64,000 nucleotides of DNA. Source: Saccharopolyspora hirsuta (GTDB lineage: Bacteria > Actinomycetota > Actinomycetes > Mycobacteriales > Pseudonocardiaceae). Shown here in pieces: positions 46,305-53,923 of this stretch. The stretch lies in contig NZ_VWPH01000001.1 of NCBI RefSeq assembly GCF_008630535.1, positions 496,001-560,000 of the forward strand. Reading direction: 5' to 3'. A program made the translations under genes and the position numbers. The notes beneath the pieces were generated by a model that worked only from the letters and a program-made list of their open reading frames with translations, did no database searches and was not told where the DNA came from. How positions within the stretch are numbered: position 1 is the first letter of the stretch; each line of letters opens with the position of its first letter.

Positions 46305-46362
46305 GTGCATCCCTTCCGAGCTGGGCGAGTCGCGCCGAGTCTGGCACGCCGCCTCCCCGGAG

Positions 46363-46391
46363 TCCATACAAAATTGAATGCAATCCGAGAA
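46363..46391 (-). promoter_or_regulatory. Operon promoter with A/T-rich operator
   Basis: Minus strand: TTCTCG (-35, 46386-46391), 17 bp, TATGGA (-10, 46363-46368). The spacer holds the inverted repeat ATTG-CATT-CAAT (46373-46384). The 20 bp around it are strikingly A/T-rich for this genome. The product of the upstream gntR gene is the likely binder. Confidence 0.55.
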
Positions 46392-46464
46392 TCGGGGATG
46401 CCGCGGGGAAAATCAGCGAGAGGAGACCCGCTGCCGCCCGAAATCCCGGGGACGCCGCGAGTTC

Positions 46465-47118
46465 TCAGCCCGGCAGGGGGAGGCCCGCGGTGAGGGTGGG
46501 GGCGAGGTGCGCCGGGGTCGCTTCGCGGTGCGCGTCCATGATCCCGACCGCCTTCTCGGTCTGGCCGCGGCGCAGCGCGTTGATCAGCTGGCGGTGCTCG
46601 CGGACGATCCGGCGGCGCGCCGACTCGTCGTAGAGGTACACCGCGCGGTACGCCTCGGTCATCTTCCAGATCCGCTCGATCTCGTCGACGATCAGCTGCA
46701 GGCCCGAGGCGCGGAAGATGACGAAGTGGAAGTCGTGGTTGAGCTCGGTGATCCGCAGGACGTCGACCTGCTCGGCCGCCTGCGCGATCTGGTCGTTGAG
46801 CTCGCTGAGCCGGATGAGCTGCGCGGTGCTCAGCCGCGGCAGTTCGCGGAGCACGATGGCCTCGAGCGCGCCGCGCATCAGGTAGGCCTGCCGCAGCTCG
46901 TCGGCGGACAGGCGGGCCACGGTGTAGCCGACGTTCGGCTGGTGGCGGACCACTCCTTCGGCTTCGAGCGCCTTTAACGCCTCCCGCACCGGAACCCGGC
47001 TCACGCCCAGGCGTTCGGCGAGCGCTTCCTGGCGCAACGGCTGCCCGGGCAGCAGTTCCTGGCTGCGCATCATCTGCCGGATCTGCTCGACGGCGCGACC
47101 CACCGAAGTCCCCGCCAT
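46465..47118 (-). CDS. GntR-family regulator (FCD subfamily)
   Basis: A 217-residue GntR/FadR-type regulator. The winged HTH (IRQMMRSQELLPGQPLRQEALAERLGVSRVPVREALKALEAEGVV, residues 12-57) is followed by an all-helical FCD effector domain with the metal-ligand pattern Asp in LNDQIAQAAEQVD and His in ELNHDFHFVIF, then EHRQLINALRRG and MDAHREA. FCD regulators of this sort usually respond to organic acids and repress the adjacent catabolic operon. ATG 47118 fits the family start. It sits directly upstream of the five-gene operon and is divergent from the iclR gene. Confidence 0.93.
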   Translation of the reverse strand: MAGTSVGRAVEQIRQMMRSQELLPGQPLRQEALAERLGVSRVPVREALKALEAEGVVRHQPNVGYTVARLSADELRQAYLMRGALEAIVLRELPRLSTAQLIRLSELNDQIAQAAEQVDVLRITELNHDFHFVIFRASGLQLIVDEIERIWKMTEAYRAVYLYDESARRRIVREHRQLINALRRGQTEKAVGIMDAHREATPAHLAPTLTAGLPLPG

Positions 47119-47163
47119 TGCTCCACACCCCACGCTCTGTTCGATCGGTGACCGAGAGAGTAA

Positions 47164-47245
47164 CGCACCGTGTTCAGCGGGCTGCTGCGGACAACGTATT
47201 GACAAACCTGCATGTCCAGGCGCACCGTAGCCCGCAACGGTGCGC
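47164..47245. promoter_or_regulatory. Operator cluster in the gntR/iclR divergent region
   Basis: Three copies of CGCACCGT: direct at 47164-47171 and 47221-47228, inverted at 47237-47244. The last two form the dyad GCGCACCGT-N8-ACGGTGCGC. TTGACA (47199-47204) lies between them and may be a -35 for iclR, though no good -10 follows at 17 bp. A further GTTG-N9-CAAC dyad (47259-47275) lies close to the iclR start. Confidence 0.5.
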
Positions 47246-47293
47246 AAATAGCGACAGCGTTGTGGATATCGCAACAAGTCTTCGGAGGTCGGT

Positions 47294-48070
47294 GTGGCGG
47301 GGTCGGGTTTTCTGCAGACCGCGGATCGGGCCCTGCAGGTGCTGCTCGCGTTCACCGACGACCGGCCGGAGTGGGGCGTCACCGAGCTCGGGCGCGAGCT
47401 CGGGCTGGACAAGTCCGTCACCCAGCGGTTGCTCGCGACGCTGGCCAACCGCGGTTTCGTGCTGGCCGACCCGGAATCCCGCCGCTACCGGCTCGGCCCG
47501 GCGGTGTCCCAGCTCGCCCGGGTCGCCGAGCGCAGCGGGGCGCTGAGCCTGGTCGCACGTCCCGTGCTGGCGATGCTGGCGCGGGAGACGGGGGAGAGCG
47601 CCGTGCTCAACGTCGCGCACGGCGGCTCCTACCGGACCGTCGCGGCCGTGGACGCCCGCGGCCCGATCAGCTACACCGCCGTGGTCGGGCACGTGATGCC
47701 CGGTCACGCCGGGTCCTCCGGGCACGCGCTGTTCGCCGGGCAGCCGCCGGAGGAGGTCCGCGAGCTGTTCGGCCCCGAACCGCTGGCCCGCTACACGCCG
47801 AGCACCCCGACCACCTACGCCGAGCTGGAGCAGCGGTGGCAGCAGGTCCGGGACACCGGCGTGTCCGTCTCGACCGGGGAGTTCGACGCGAACGTCGGCG
47901 CCGTCGCGGTGCCGCTGCAGCTCTCCGGTGCGACAGTGGCGTCGTTGACGCTCATCGGCCCCGCCGAGCGCGTCACCGGCCGGATCGACGACCTGACCGC
48001 TCCGCTGCGCGCCGCGGCCACCGACCTGTCCAGCCGACTGGCGCCCGGCGCCGGGCCGCAAGACGGCTGA
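47294..48070 (+). CDS. IclR-family transcriptional regulator
   Basis: A 258-residue IclR-type regulator. The N-terminal winged HTH (ADRALQVLLAF...VTELGRELGLDKSVTQRLLATLANRGFV, residues 9-55) is followed by the effector domain with HVMPGHAGSSGHALFAGQPPEEV and the closing VAVPLQLSGATVASLTLIGP. GTG 47294 follows TCGGAGGT. It lies 22 bp upstream of the OPT transporter gene on the same strand and probably controls that transporter and the peptidase genes. The divergent gntR shares its upstream region. Confidence 0.92.
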   Translation: MAGSGFLQTADRALQVLLAFTDDRPEWGVTELGRELGLDKSVTQRLLATLANRGFVLADPESRRYRLGPAVSQLARVAERSGALSLVARPVLAMLARETGESAVLNVAHGGSYRTVAAVDARGPISYTAVVGHVMPGHAGSSGHALFAGQPPEEVRELFGPEPLARYTPSTPTTYAELEQRWQQVRDTGVSVSTGEFDANVGAVAVPLQLSGATVASLTLIGPAERVTGRIDDLTAPLRAAATDLSSRLAPGAGPQDG

Positions 48071-48092
48071 TCCCCTCCTCGAAAGGCTGCTC

Positions 48093-49706
48093 ATGACCGT
48101 CAGCGAATCCCGGGCCGGTGCCGAGCGCACCCACCCGCGGGCTTTCGAGCCGACCGTCCTGGTGATCACCGTCGTGCTGTCCGTGGTCGGCGCGATCATC
48201 GGCCTGCACCTGATCACCACGCTGGGCATCTCGGCCAACACCTCGGTGATCGGCGCGCTGATCGCGATGATCATCGGCCGGATCAACGTGGCCGCGCTGC
48301 GCAGGATGCGCTCGGTGCACCGGCAGAACCTGGTGCAGAGCGCGGTGTCCGGCTCGACCTTCGCCGCCGCCAACTCGCTGCTGGCACCGATCGCGGTGCC
48401 CTTCGCCTTCGGCCGCCCCGACCTGGTGTGGCCGGTGTTCGCCGGGGTCGCGATCGGCCTGTTCGCCGATTCCTTCGTGCTGTACCGGCTGTTCAACTCG
48501 CGGCTGCTGCCCGCGCAGGCCGCCTGGCCGCCGGGTGTGGCCGCGGCGGACACCATCATCGCCGGGGACAAGGGCGGTCGGCGGGCCATCGTGCTGGCCT
48601 GCGGCGCGGTGGTCGGGTTCATCGGCTCGCTGTTCAAGCTGCCGGTCTCCGCGGCGGGCGTGGCCTTCATCGGCAACATCTGGGCGCTGGGCATGTTCGG
48701 CGTCGGCCTGATGGTCAGCCAGTACAGCCCGGCCTGGTTCGGCGTCGACATCGGCGACGTCTACATCCCGCACGGCGTGATGATCGGCGCCGGGCTGGTC
48801 GCCCTCGGGCAGGCCGCCTACCTGATGTTCCGCAAGAAGGACGCGAAGACCGAGCGCACCAGCTCGGTGGACCCCAGCCAGCTGCCGCAGGTCGACGAGC
48901 GCGCGCTGCGCCGCGGCGTGCTGGAGGGCTACGGCCTGTTCGTGCTCGGTGCCGCCGTGGTCGCGCTGGCCGGTGGGCTGATCTCCGAGCTGTCGGTGCC
49001 CGCGCTGGTCCTGTGGGTGCTGGCCGCCGCGCTGGCCGCGATCGTCCACGAGATCATCGTGGGGCTGGCGGCGATGCACTCCGGTTGGTTCCCGGCCTTC
49101 GCGGTCACGCTGATCTTCCTGGTGCTGGGCCTGATCCTCGGGGTGCCGCCGGTCGCGCTGGCGCTGTTCGTCGGCTACACCTCGGCCACCGGCCCGGCGT
49201 TCGCCGACATGGGCTACGACTTCAAGGCGGGCTGGCTGCTGCGCAAGGAGCACCGCCCCTACGACGCCTTCGAGCGCTCCGGCCGGTTCCAGCAGTACCT
49301 GGCCTCGCTGGTGGGCTTCGCGGTGGCGACGGTGGCGGTCGCGGTGTCCTGGCAGTCCTTCTTCGGCGACGGCCTGATCCCGCCGGTGGCCGAGGTCTAC
49401 GCGGCCACCATCCACGCCGGGCTCACCGACCCGAACATCCTGGTGACGCTGCTGCTGTGGGCGGTCCCCGGCGCGCTGGTCCAGCTGCTCGGCGGCTCCA
49501 GCAGGCAGATGGGCGTGCTGCTGGCGACCGGTCTGCTGGTCGGCACCCCGCAAGCGTGCTGGCTGGTCTTCGGCGCCCTGCTGATCCGCATCGCCTACCG
49601 CTGGTGGCGCGGCGAACGAGCGGACGAGGACCTCAACCTCGTCGGCGCGGGCCTCATCGCCGGAGACGCCCTGTACTCGACCAGCCGCATCTTCGAGTCC
49701 AAGTGA
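48093..49706 (+). CDS. OPT-family oligopeptide transporter
   Basis: A 537-residue membrane protein with about 13-15 hydrophobic segments. It starts with AFEPTVLVITVVLSVVGAIIGL and has the OPT-typical blocks QSAVSGSTFAAANSLLAP and LLPAQAAWPPGVAAADTI. The OPT superfamily takes up oligopeptides or metal chelates with protons. ATG 48093 follows TCGAAAGG, 22 bp after iclR. Two peptidase genes lie downstream, which supports peptide rather than siderophore uptake. The central loop (FRKKDAKTERTSSVDPSQ) is charged and cytoplasmic. Confidence 0.9.
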   Translation: MTVSESRAGAERTHPRAFEPTVLVITVVLSVVGAIIGLHLITTLGISANTSVIGALIAMIIGRINVAALRRMRSVHRQNLVQSAVSGSTFAAANSLLAPIAVPFAFGRPDLVWPVFAGVAIGLFADSFVLYRLFNSRLLPAQAAWPPGVAAADTIIAGDKGGRRAIVLACGAVVGFIGSLFKLPVSAAGVAFIGNIWALGMFGVGLMVSQYSPAWFGVDIGDVYIPHGVMIGAGLVALGQAAYLMFRKKDAKTERTSSVDPSQLPQVDERALRRGVLEGYGLFVLGAAVVALAGGLISELSVPALVLWVLAAALAAIVHEIIVGLAAMHSGWFPAFAVTLIFLVLGLILGVPPVALALFVGYTSATGPAFADMGYDFKAGWLLRKEHRPYDAFERSGRFQQYLASLVGFAVATVAVAVSWQSFFGDGLIPPVAEVYAATIHAGLTDPNILVTLLLWAVPGALVQLLGGSSRQMGVLLATGLLVGTPQACWLVFGALLIRIAYRWWRGERADEDLNLVGAGLIAGDALYSTSRIFESK

Positions 49707-49738
49707 TCTGTCACGCAGACGAGCGCCAGGACGATCTG

Positions 49739-49815
49739 GACATACATCAGTCAGGGCATCCGCAGTCCAGGCGGGCGCTGAGGTTCCGCTACCCGCACTG
49801 CCACGCAAAACGAGT
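49739..49815 (-). repeat. Partial, inverted third copy of the structured element
   Basis: About 75 bp match the left part of the element (from CTCGTT to TGATGTATG) in the opposite orientation. Differences from copy 1 include several single bases and one inserted base. The right half and both ends are absent. It lies between the OPT stop and the ribosome-binding site of the aminopeptidase gene. Confidence 0.7.
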
Positions 49816-49840
49816 TCGTCAGATGGGAAAAGGAGTAGTT

Positions 49841-50905
49841 GTGGAAGTTGTCAGTCGTGTGGAATCCCGGCCCGAGTACCTGTCCTGGGAGGCTGCGATC
49901 GGTGCTCGCAAGCTCGTCGAGCAGGTCATGCTCGTCAAGCCAGGCGAGCAGGTGGTGCTGACCGGGGACACCTCCACCGACCGGCGCGTCGTGGAGCTGA
50001 CCGCGCAGGCGGTGGCCGCGGCCGGGGCCACGCCGACCGTGATCTGGTACGAGACCCGGCCCAGCTCGGCGATGGAACCGCCCGCGCCGGTGGCCGGGGC
50101 GGTGGCCAAGGCCGACGTGTGGATCGAGTTCAGCGTCGCCTACATCATGCACAGCGACGCCTTCCGCGCCGCGATCGCCAACGGCGCCCGCTACACCAAC
50201 CTGACCGGCATGGACGTCCCGATGCTGGTCGACACCGTCGGCAAGCCCGACTTCGAGGGCGTCATGCGGCTCGGCCGCGCGCTGGTCGCGCTGCTGGAGC
50301 AGGCCGACGAGGTGCGCATCACCGCGGCCAACGGCACCGACCTGGTCGGCCGCAACCAGGGCCGCCCGATCAACCTGCGCGGCAAGCCCGCCGAGAAGCC
50401 CGGCGAGACCGTCATGCTGTCCGGCCAGATCTCCTGGAACCCGATCGAGGAGACCCAGAACGGCACGCTGGTCTTCGACGGCGCGCTGTGGCCCCCGGCC
50501 GAGATCGGCCTGCTGCGCTCCCCGGTGCGCTGCAAGGTGGAGAACGGCGTGGTCACCGAGATCACCGGGGACCGCGACGCCGAGGTGTTCCGGAACTGGA
50601 TGGAGTCCTTCGACGACCCGAACATGTTCCGGCTGGCGCACTGGTCGCTGGGCTTCAACCCGGGCGTGCTGGTGCCCACCGGCCGCATCGTCGAGGACGA
50701 GCGCGTCTTCGGCTGCGTGGAGATCGGCATCGGCACCAAGGGCGCCTGGATCGGCGGCGAGCCGTGGGTCGCGGCGGCGCACACCGACGGCAGCGTCCTC
50801 GGCCCGTCGATCTACCTGGACGGCGAGGCCATCGAGATCGACGGCCGCTACGTGCACCCGGAACTCGTGCAGATCTGCAAGGAGATCGGCGCCCCCGGGT
50901 ACTGA
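49841..50905 (+). CDS. Aminopeptidase (M29 / leucyl aminopeptidase-like)
   Basis: A 354-residue protein related to the thermophilic metalloaminopeptidase M29 group. The N-terminal domain has VMLVKPGEQVVLTGDTSTDRRVVE. The metal-binding C-terminal domain has MLSGQISWNPIEETQNG, FRLAHWSLGFNPGV, CVEIGIGTKGAWIGGEPWVAAAHTDGSVLGPSIYLDG and a final Glu-Ile-Asp-Gly segment. GTG 49841 is chosen because AAAAGGAG ends 5 nt before it; ATG 49823 lacks such a site. It would remove N-terminal residues from peptides imported by the OPT transporter. The start region is disturbed by the repeat fragment just upstream. Confidence 0.82.
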   Translation: MEVVSRVESRPEYLSWEAAIGARKLVEQVMLVKPGEQVVLTGDTSTDRRVVELTAQAVAAAGATPTVIWYETRPSSAMEPPAPVAGAVAKADVWIEFSVAYIMHSDAFRAAIANGARYTNLTGMDVPMLVDTVGKPDFEGVMRLGRALVALLEQADEVRITAANGTDLVGRNQGRPINLRGKPAEKPGETVMLSGQISWNPIEETQNGTLVFDGALWPPAEIGLLRSPVRCKVENGVVTEITGDRDAEVFRNWMESFDDPNMFRLAHWSLGFNPGVLVPTGRIVEDERVFGCVEIGIGTKGAWIGGEPWVAAAHTDGSVLGPSIYLDGEAIEIDGRYVHPELVQICKEIGAPGY

Positions 50906-50913
50906 TCCCGTTT

Positions 50914-51006
50914 CTCGTGAGTGGCGATGGTTGTTCTCGCGACCATTTACGCTCACGACGGCTCGTGAGCGGCGATGGCGGTTCCAGCGACCATCGCCGC
51001 TCACGA
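50914..51006. repeat. Tandem TCGTGAG hairpins, copies 3 and 4
   Basis: Hairpin 1: CGTGAGTGGCGATGG (50916-50930) with CCATTTACGCTCACG (50943-50957), imperfect. Hairpin 2: a perfect 16 bp stem TCGTGAGCGGCGATGG (50963-50978) with CCATCGCCGCTCACGA (50991-51006). The two loops are similar (TTGTTCTCGCGA and CGGTTCCAGCGA). They lie between the aminopeptidase stop and the iminopeptidase start and may act as terminator or transcript stabiliser. Confidence 0.8.
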
Positions 51007-51031
51007 ACGAGAGTCCACTTTGGAGGGTTTG

Positions 51032-52303
51032 ATGTCGTCCGTCAGCTACCGCCGTCCGGGGTTGGTGGCCCGGGACCACGTGTTCCGGGTTCCGCTGCGC
51101 CACGACGACCCGGGGGCCGGGGAGATCGAGGTCTTCGGGAGGGAGGTGGTCGCACCGGCCAAGCAGGACCAGCAGCTGCCGTGGCTGGTCTACTTCCAGG
51201 GAGGACCGGGCGGCAAGGCGGAGCGGCCGCTGAGCACCAGCGCGTGGCTGGGCCGCGCGCTGCAGGACTACCGGGTGCTGCTGCTCGACCAGCGCGGCAC
51301 CGGGCGCAGCACCCCGGCGAACCGGCAGAGCCTGGCCGGGCTGCCCCCGGAGGAGCAGGCCGAGCACCTCAGCCTGCTCCGCGCCGACTCGATCGTGCGC
51401 GACGCCGAGGTGATCCGCGCCCAGCTGATCGGCGACGAGCCGTGGTCGGTGCTGGGCCAGAGCTTCGGCGGGTTCTGCGCGCTGACCTACCTCTCGCTGG
51501 CCCCGCAGGGCCTGCGGCAGGTGCTGATCACCGGCGGCATCCCGACCCTGACCGGCCACGCCGACGACGTCTACCGCGCCGCCTACCCCCGCACCCTGCG
51601 CAAGAACGACGCCTACTTCGCGCGCTACCCGCACGACGCCGAGATCGCGCGGCGGGTCGTCGAGCACCTCGCCGAGCACGAGGTGGTCATGCCCGCGGGG
51701 GAGCGGCTCACCCCGGAGCGGTTCCAGACCCTGGGCATCCAGTTCGGCCAGGGCTCGCAGTTTGACGCGCTGCACTACCTGCTGGAGGAGGCGTTCATCG
51801 GCGACACCCTCTCCGACACCTTCCTGCGCGGCGCGGACGCGGTGCTCTCCTTCGCCCCGCGGCCGCTCTACGCGGTGCTGCACGAGTCCATCTACTGCCA
51901 GGGCGCCGCCTCGCGGTGGTCGGCGCACCGGGTCCGCGCGGAGTTCCCCGAGTTCGACTGGACCACCGCCGACCGGGTCAACTTCACCGGCGAGATGATC
52001 TACCCCTGGCAGTTCGAGCAGGACCCCGCGCTGGTGCCGCTGCGCGAGGCCGCCGACCTGCTCGCCGCCAAGAGCGACTGGCCGGCGCTCTACGACCTCG
52101 ACCAGCTGGCCCGCAACGAGGTCCCGGTGGCCGCGGCGGTCTACCACGACGACATGTTCGTCGACCGGGACCACGCGCTGGCCTCGGCCGAGCGGGTGCG
52201 CGGCGCGCGGGTGTGGGTGACCAACGAGTACGAGCACGACGGCGTCAAGGCCTCACCGGCGGTGCTGGACCGGCTGCTGGCGATGAACCGGGGTGACGCC
52301 TGA
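51032..52303 (+). CDS. Proline iminopeptidase-like alpha/beta hydrolase (S33)
   Basis: A 423-residue hydrolase. The oxyanion-hole segment is YFQGGPGGKAERP; LLLDQRGTGRSTP follows; the nucleophile Ser144 is in VLGQSFGGFCALTYLS. A cap region covers residues 200-340 and the probable catalytic His is near the C-terminus in NEYEHDGVKASP. It matches the S33 proline iminopeptidase family, which releases N-terminal proline. ATG 51032 follows TGGAGGG by 5 nt. It completes a peptide-utilisation cluster with the OPT transporter and the aminopeptidase, separated from them by two hairpins that may adjust expression. Confidence 0.9.
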   Translation: MSSVSYRRPGLVARDHVFRVPLRHDDPGAGEIEVFGREVVAPAKQDQQLPWLVYFQGGPGGKAERPLSTSAWLGRALQDYRVLLLDQRGTGRSTPANRQSLAGLPPEEQAEHLSLLRADSIVRDAEVIRAQLIGDEPWSVLGQSFGGFCALTYLSLAPQGLRQVLITGGIPTLTGHADDVYRAAYPRTLRKNDAYFARYPHDAEIARRVVEHLAEHEVVMPAGERLTPERFQTLGIQFGQGSQFDALHYLLEEAFIGDTLSDTFLRGADAVLSFAPRPLYAVLHESIYCQGAASRWSAHRVRAEFPEFDWTTADRVNFTGEMIYPWQFEQDPALVPLREAADLLAAKSDWPALYDLDQLARNEVPVAAAVYHDDMFVDRDHALASAERVRGARVWVTNEYEHDGVKASPAVLDRLLAMNRGDA

Positions 52304-52357
52304 CACGCCGACACCCCCGCTGCACGGGGCGGGCCGTCCCGCTATTGTTCGGTTCTC

Positions 52358-53590
52358 ATGTCCGCATCGGAGCCGAGCGGCGCTGGCGGCGTGCCCTGGC
52401 AGCGCATCTTCGACCAAGCGGCCGCGGCGATGGCCATCCTCGACTTGCAGGGCCGGTACCTGCACGTCAACGCGGCGCTGTGCCGGTTGCTCGGCTACCG
52501 CAGCGAGGAGCTGGAGGGGCGGGACTACCGCGACTTCACCCACCCGGATGACATCGACGACGAGGGTCCGGTGGAGTCGGAGCACCCCCTGGAGAAGCGC
52601 TACATCCGCTCCGACGGGAGCCTGATCTGGGCGCTGGTGGCCCGCACCTTCATCCGGGACCCCGACGGCACCGCGGTGTACTTCCTGTCCCAGATCCAGG
52701 ACATCACCCAGCGCCGCGAGGCCGAGCTGCTCTGGCAGCGCAGCTTCGCCAACGCGCCGATCGGGATGGCGCTGCTGGACCTGAAGGGCTCGTGGACGGC
52801 GGTCAACGACACGCTCTGCTCGATGCTCGGCTACTCGCGCGAGGAGATGCTGTCCATGTCGTTCGCCGACGTCACCTACGAGGAGGACGAGGCGCCGGGC
52901 ATGACGGCGCTGGAGGACATGGCCTCCGGCCTGGTCGACTCGGTGAACCTGGAGAAGCGCTACCGGCACAAGGACGGCCGCCCGATCTGGATGCTGATCA
53001 GGGCCACCGCGGTGCCCGGGGCCGACGGGACACCGGCGTACGTGGTCAGCCAGTACGAGGACATCGGCGAGCAGCGCATGGTGGACGCCCACCTGGCCCA
53101 CCTCGCGCTGCACGACCCGCTGACCGGGCTGGCCAACCGCGCCCTGCTCGCCGACCGCCTGGACCACGGGCTGCAGCAGCTCGAGCGCGGCAACGGGGTG
53201 CTGGTGGTGGTGCTGGCCGACCTCGACCAGCTCAAGCCGACCAACGACCGCTACGGCCACGCCGTCGGCGACCAGCTGCTGATCGCCGCCGCCCGCGAGA
53301 TCCAGCAGGCGGTGCGCGCGGGGGACACCGTCGCGCGCCTCGGCGGGGACGAGTTCGTGGTGGTCAGCCTGCTGCCGGACGCCGCCGCCGCGGAGCAGCT
53401 CCGGAACCGGGTGGAGGACCACCTGAACACCGAGGTCGTGGTGCACGGCGTCATGGTGAGCCTGCAGGCCAGCGTCGGGTACGCGGTGACCTCGGACCCG
53501 ACGGACGCCCCGGACGCGCTGCTGCACCGGGCCGACCGCGAGATGTACGCCAGCAAGCGCCGCCGCCGCGAGGCCAACGGCGGCCGCTGA
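52358..53590 (+). CDS. PAS-PAS-GGDEF diguanylate cyclase
   Basis: A 410-residue cytoplasmic signalling enzyme. PAS domain 1 spans residues 15-120 (AAAAMAILDLQGRYLHVNAAL, FTHPDDID) and PAS 2 spans 125-240 (FANAPIGMALLDLKG, VSQYEDIGEQR). The GGDEF domain spans 245-405, with the active-site GGDEF at 329-333. The allosteric inhibitory motif RAGD (320-323) lies exactly five residues before it, as in product-inhibited cyclases. The metal-binding segment reads LADLDQLKPTND rather than the commoner DxDxFK. It makes cyclic di-GMP in response to a signal sensed by the PAS domains. The only promoter-like box is TATTGT 10 bp before ATG 52358, so the transcript is nearly leaderless. No EAL domain is attached. 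Confidence 0.92.
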   Translation: MSASEPSGAGGVPWQRIFDQAAAAMAILDLQGRYLHVNAALCRLLGYRSEELEGRDYRDFTHPDDIDDEGPVESEHPLEKRYIRSDGSLIWALVARTFIRDPDGTAVYFLSQIQDITQRREAELLWQRSFANAPIGMALLDLKGSWTAVNDTLCSMLGYSREEMLSMSFADVTYEEDEAPGMTALEDMASGLVDSVNLEKRYRHKDGRPIWMLIRATAVPGADGTPAYVVSQYEDIGEQRMVDAHLAHLALHDPLTGLANRALLADRLDHGLQQLERGNGVLVVVLADLDQLKPTNDRYGHAVGDQLLIAAAREIQQAVRAGDTVARLGGDEFVVVSLLPDAAAAEQLRNRVEDHLNTEVVVHGVMVSLQASVGYAVTSDPTDAPDALLHRADREMYASKRRRREANGGR

Positions 53591-53605
53591 CCGCCGGCGG
53601 GTGTT

Positions 53606-53879
53606 GCAGTTTCAATGAGGTTTTTCCAACCTCGTTCTGCGTGGCGGTGCCGGTGGCGGAACCTCAGCGCCCGCCTGGCTGTGGGTGCCCTGACTTGTGT
53701 ATGACCCGATACACGGCGTCAGGGCCGTCCTCGCCAGGCGAACGCTGAGAACCCGCGGCGGTGCGAGTTGCGAGGGTGGGTTATGCGCCTGCGGCGCATG
53801 CGACCCTCGCCGATCGGTGCCGGTCGCCCTTCGCAGCTGCGGTCCACGGGCAGGATGAAAAAGGCTCAATTGAAACTGC
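53606..53879. repeat. Structured intergenic element, copy 2
   Basis: 274 bp. The left end GCAGTTTCAAT (53606-53616) is the exact inverse of the right end ATTGAAACTGC (53869-53879). Internal hairpins match copy 1: GAGGTT/AACCTC (53617-53633); CCCTGAC...GTCAGGG (53688-53724) with an inner GTGTAT/ATACAC; ATGCGCC-TGC-GGCGCAT (53783-53799). It fills the gap between convergent genes; no protein gene is seen between 53591 and 53923. Confidence 0.88.
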
Positions 53880-53899
53880 GATCCGCCGTGGGTGGTGGG

Positions 53900-53921
53900 C
53901 GCGGTTTCAATTGAAACCGCG
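53900..53921. repeat. TTTC-N4-GAAA palindrome, locus 6 (centre AATT)
   Basis: A perfect 22 bp palindrome with core GCGGTTTCAATTGAAACCGC, 3 bp before the stop codon of the minus-strand oxidoreductase. It forms a pair with the right end of the element just upstream (CAATTGAAACTGC). Confidence 0.8.
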
Positions 53922-53923
53922 GT

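Noticed and set aside
53601..53748. Short ORF in element copy 2 with several cysteines (ending near 53748)
   Set aside because: It is continuous with the out-of-frame translation of the GGDEF gene and ends at different places in the two copies. The similarity to copy 1 is explained by DNA repeat identity.
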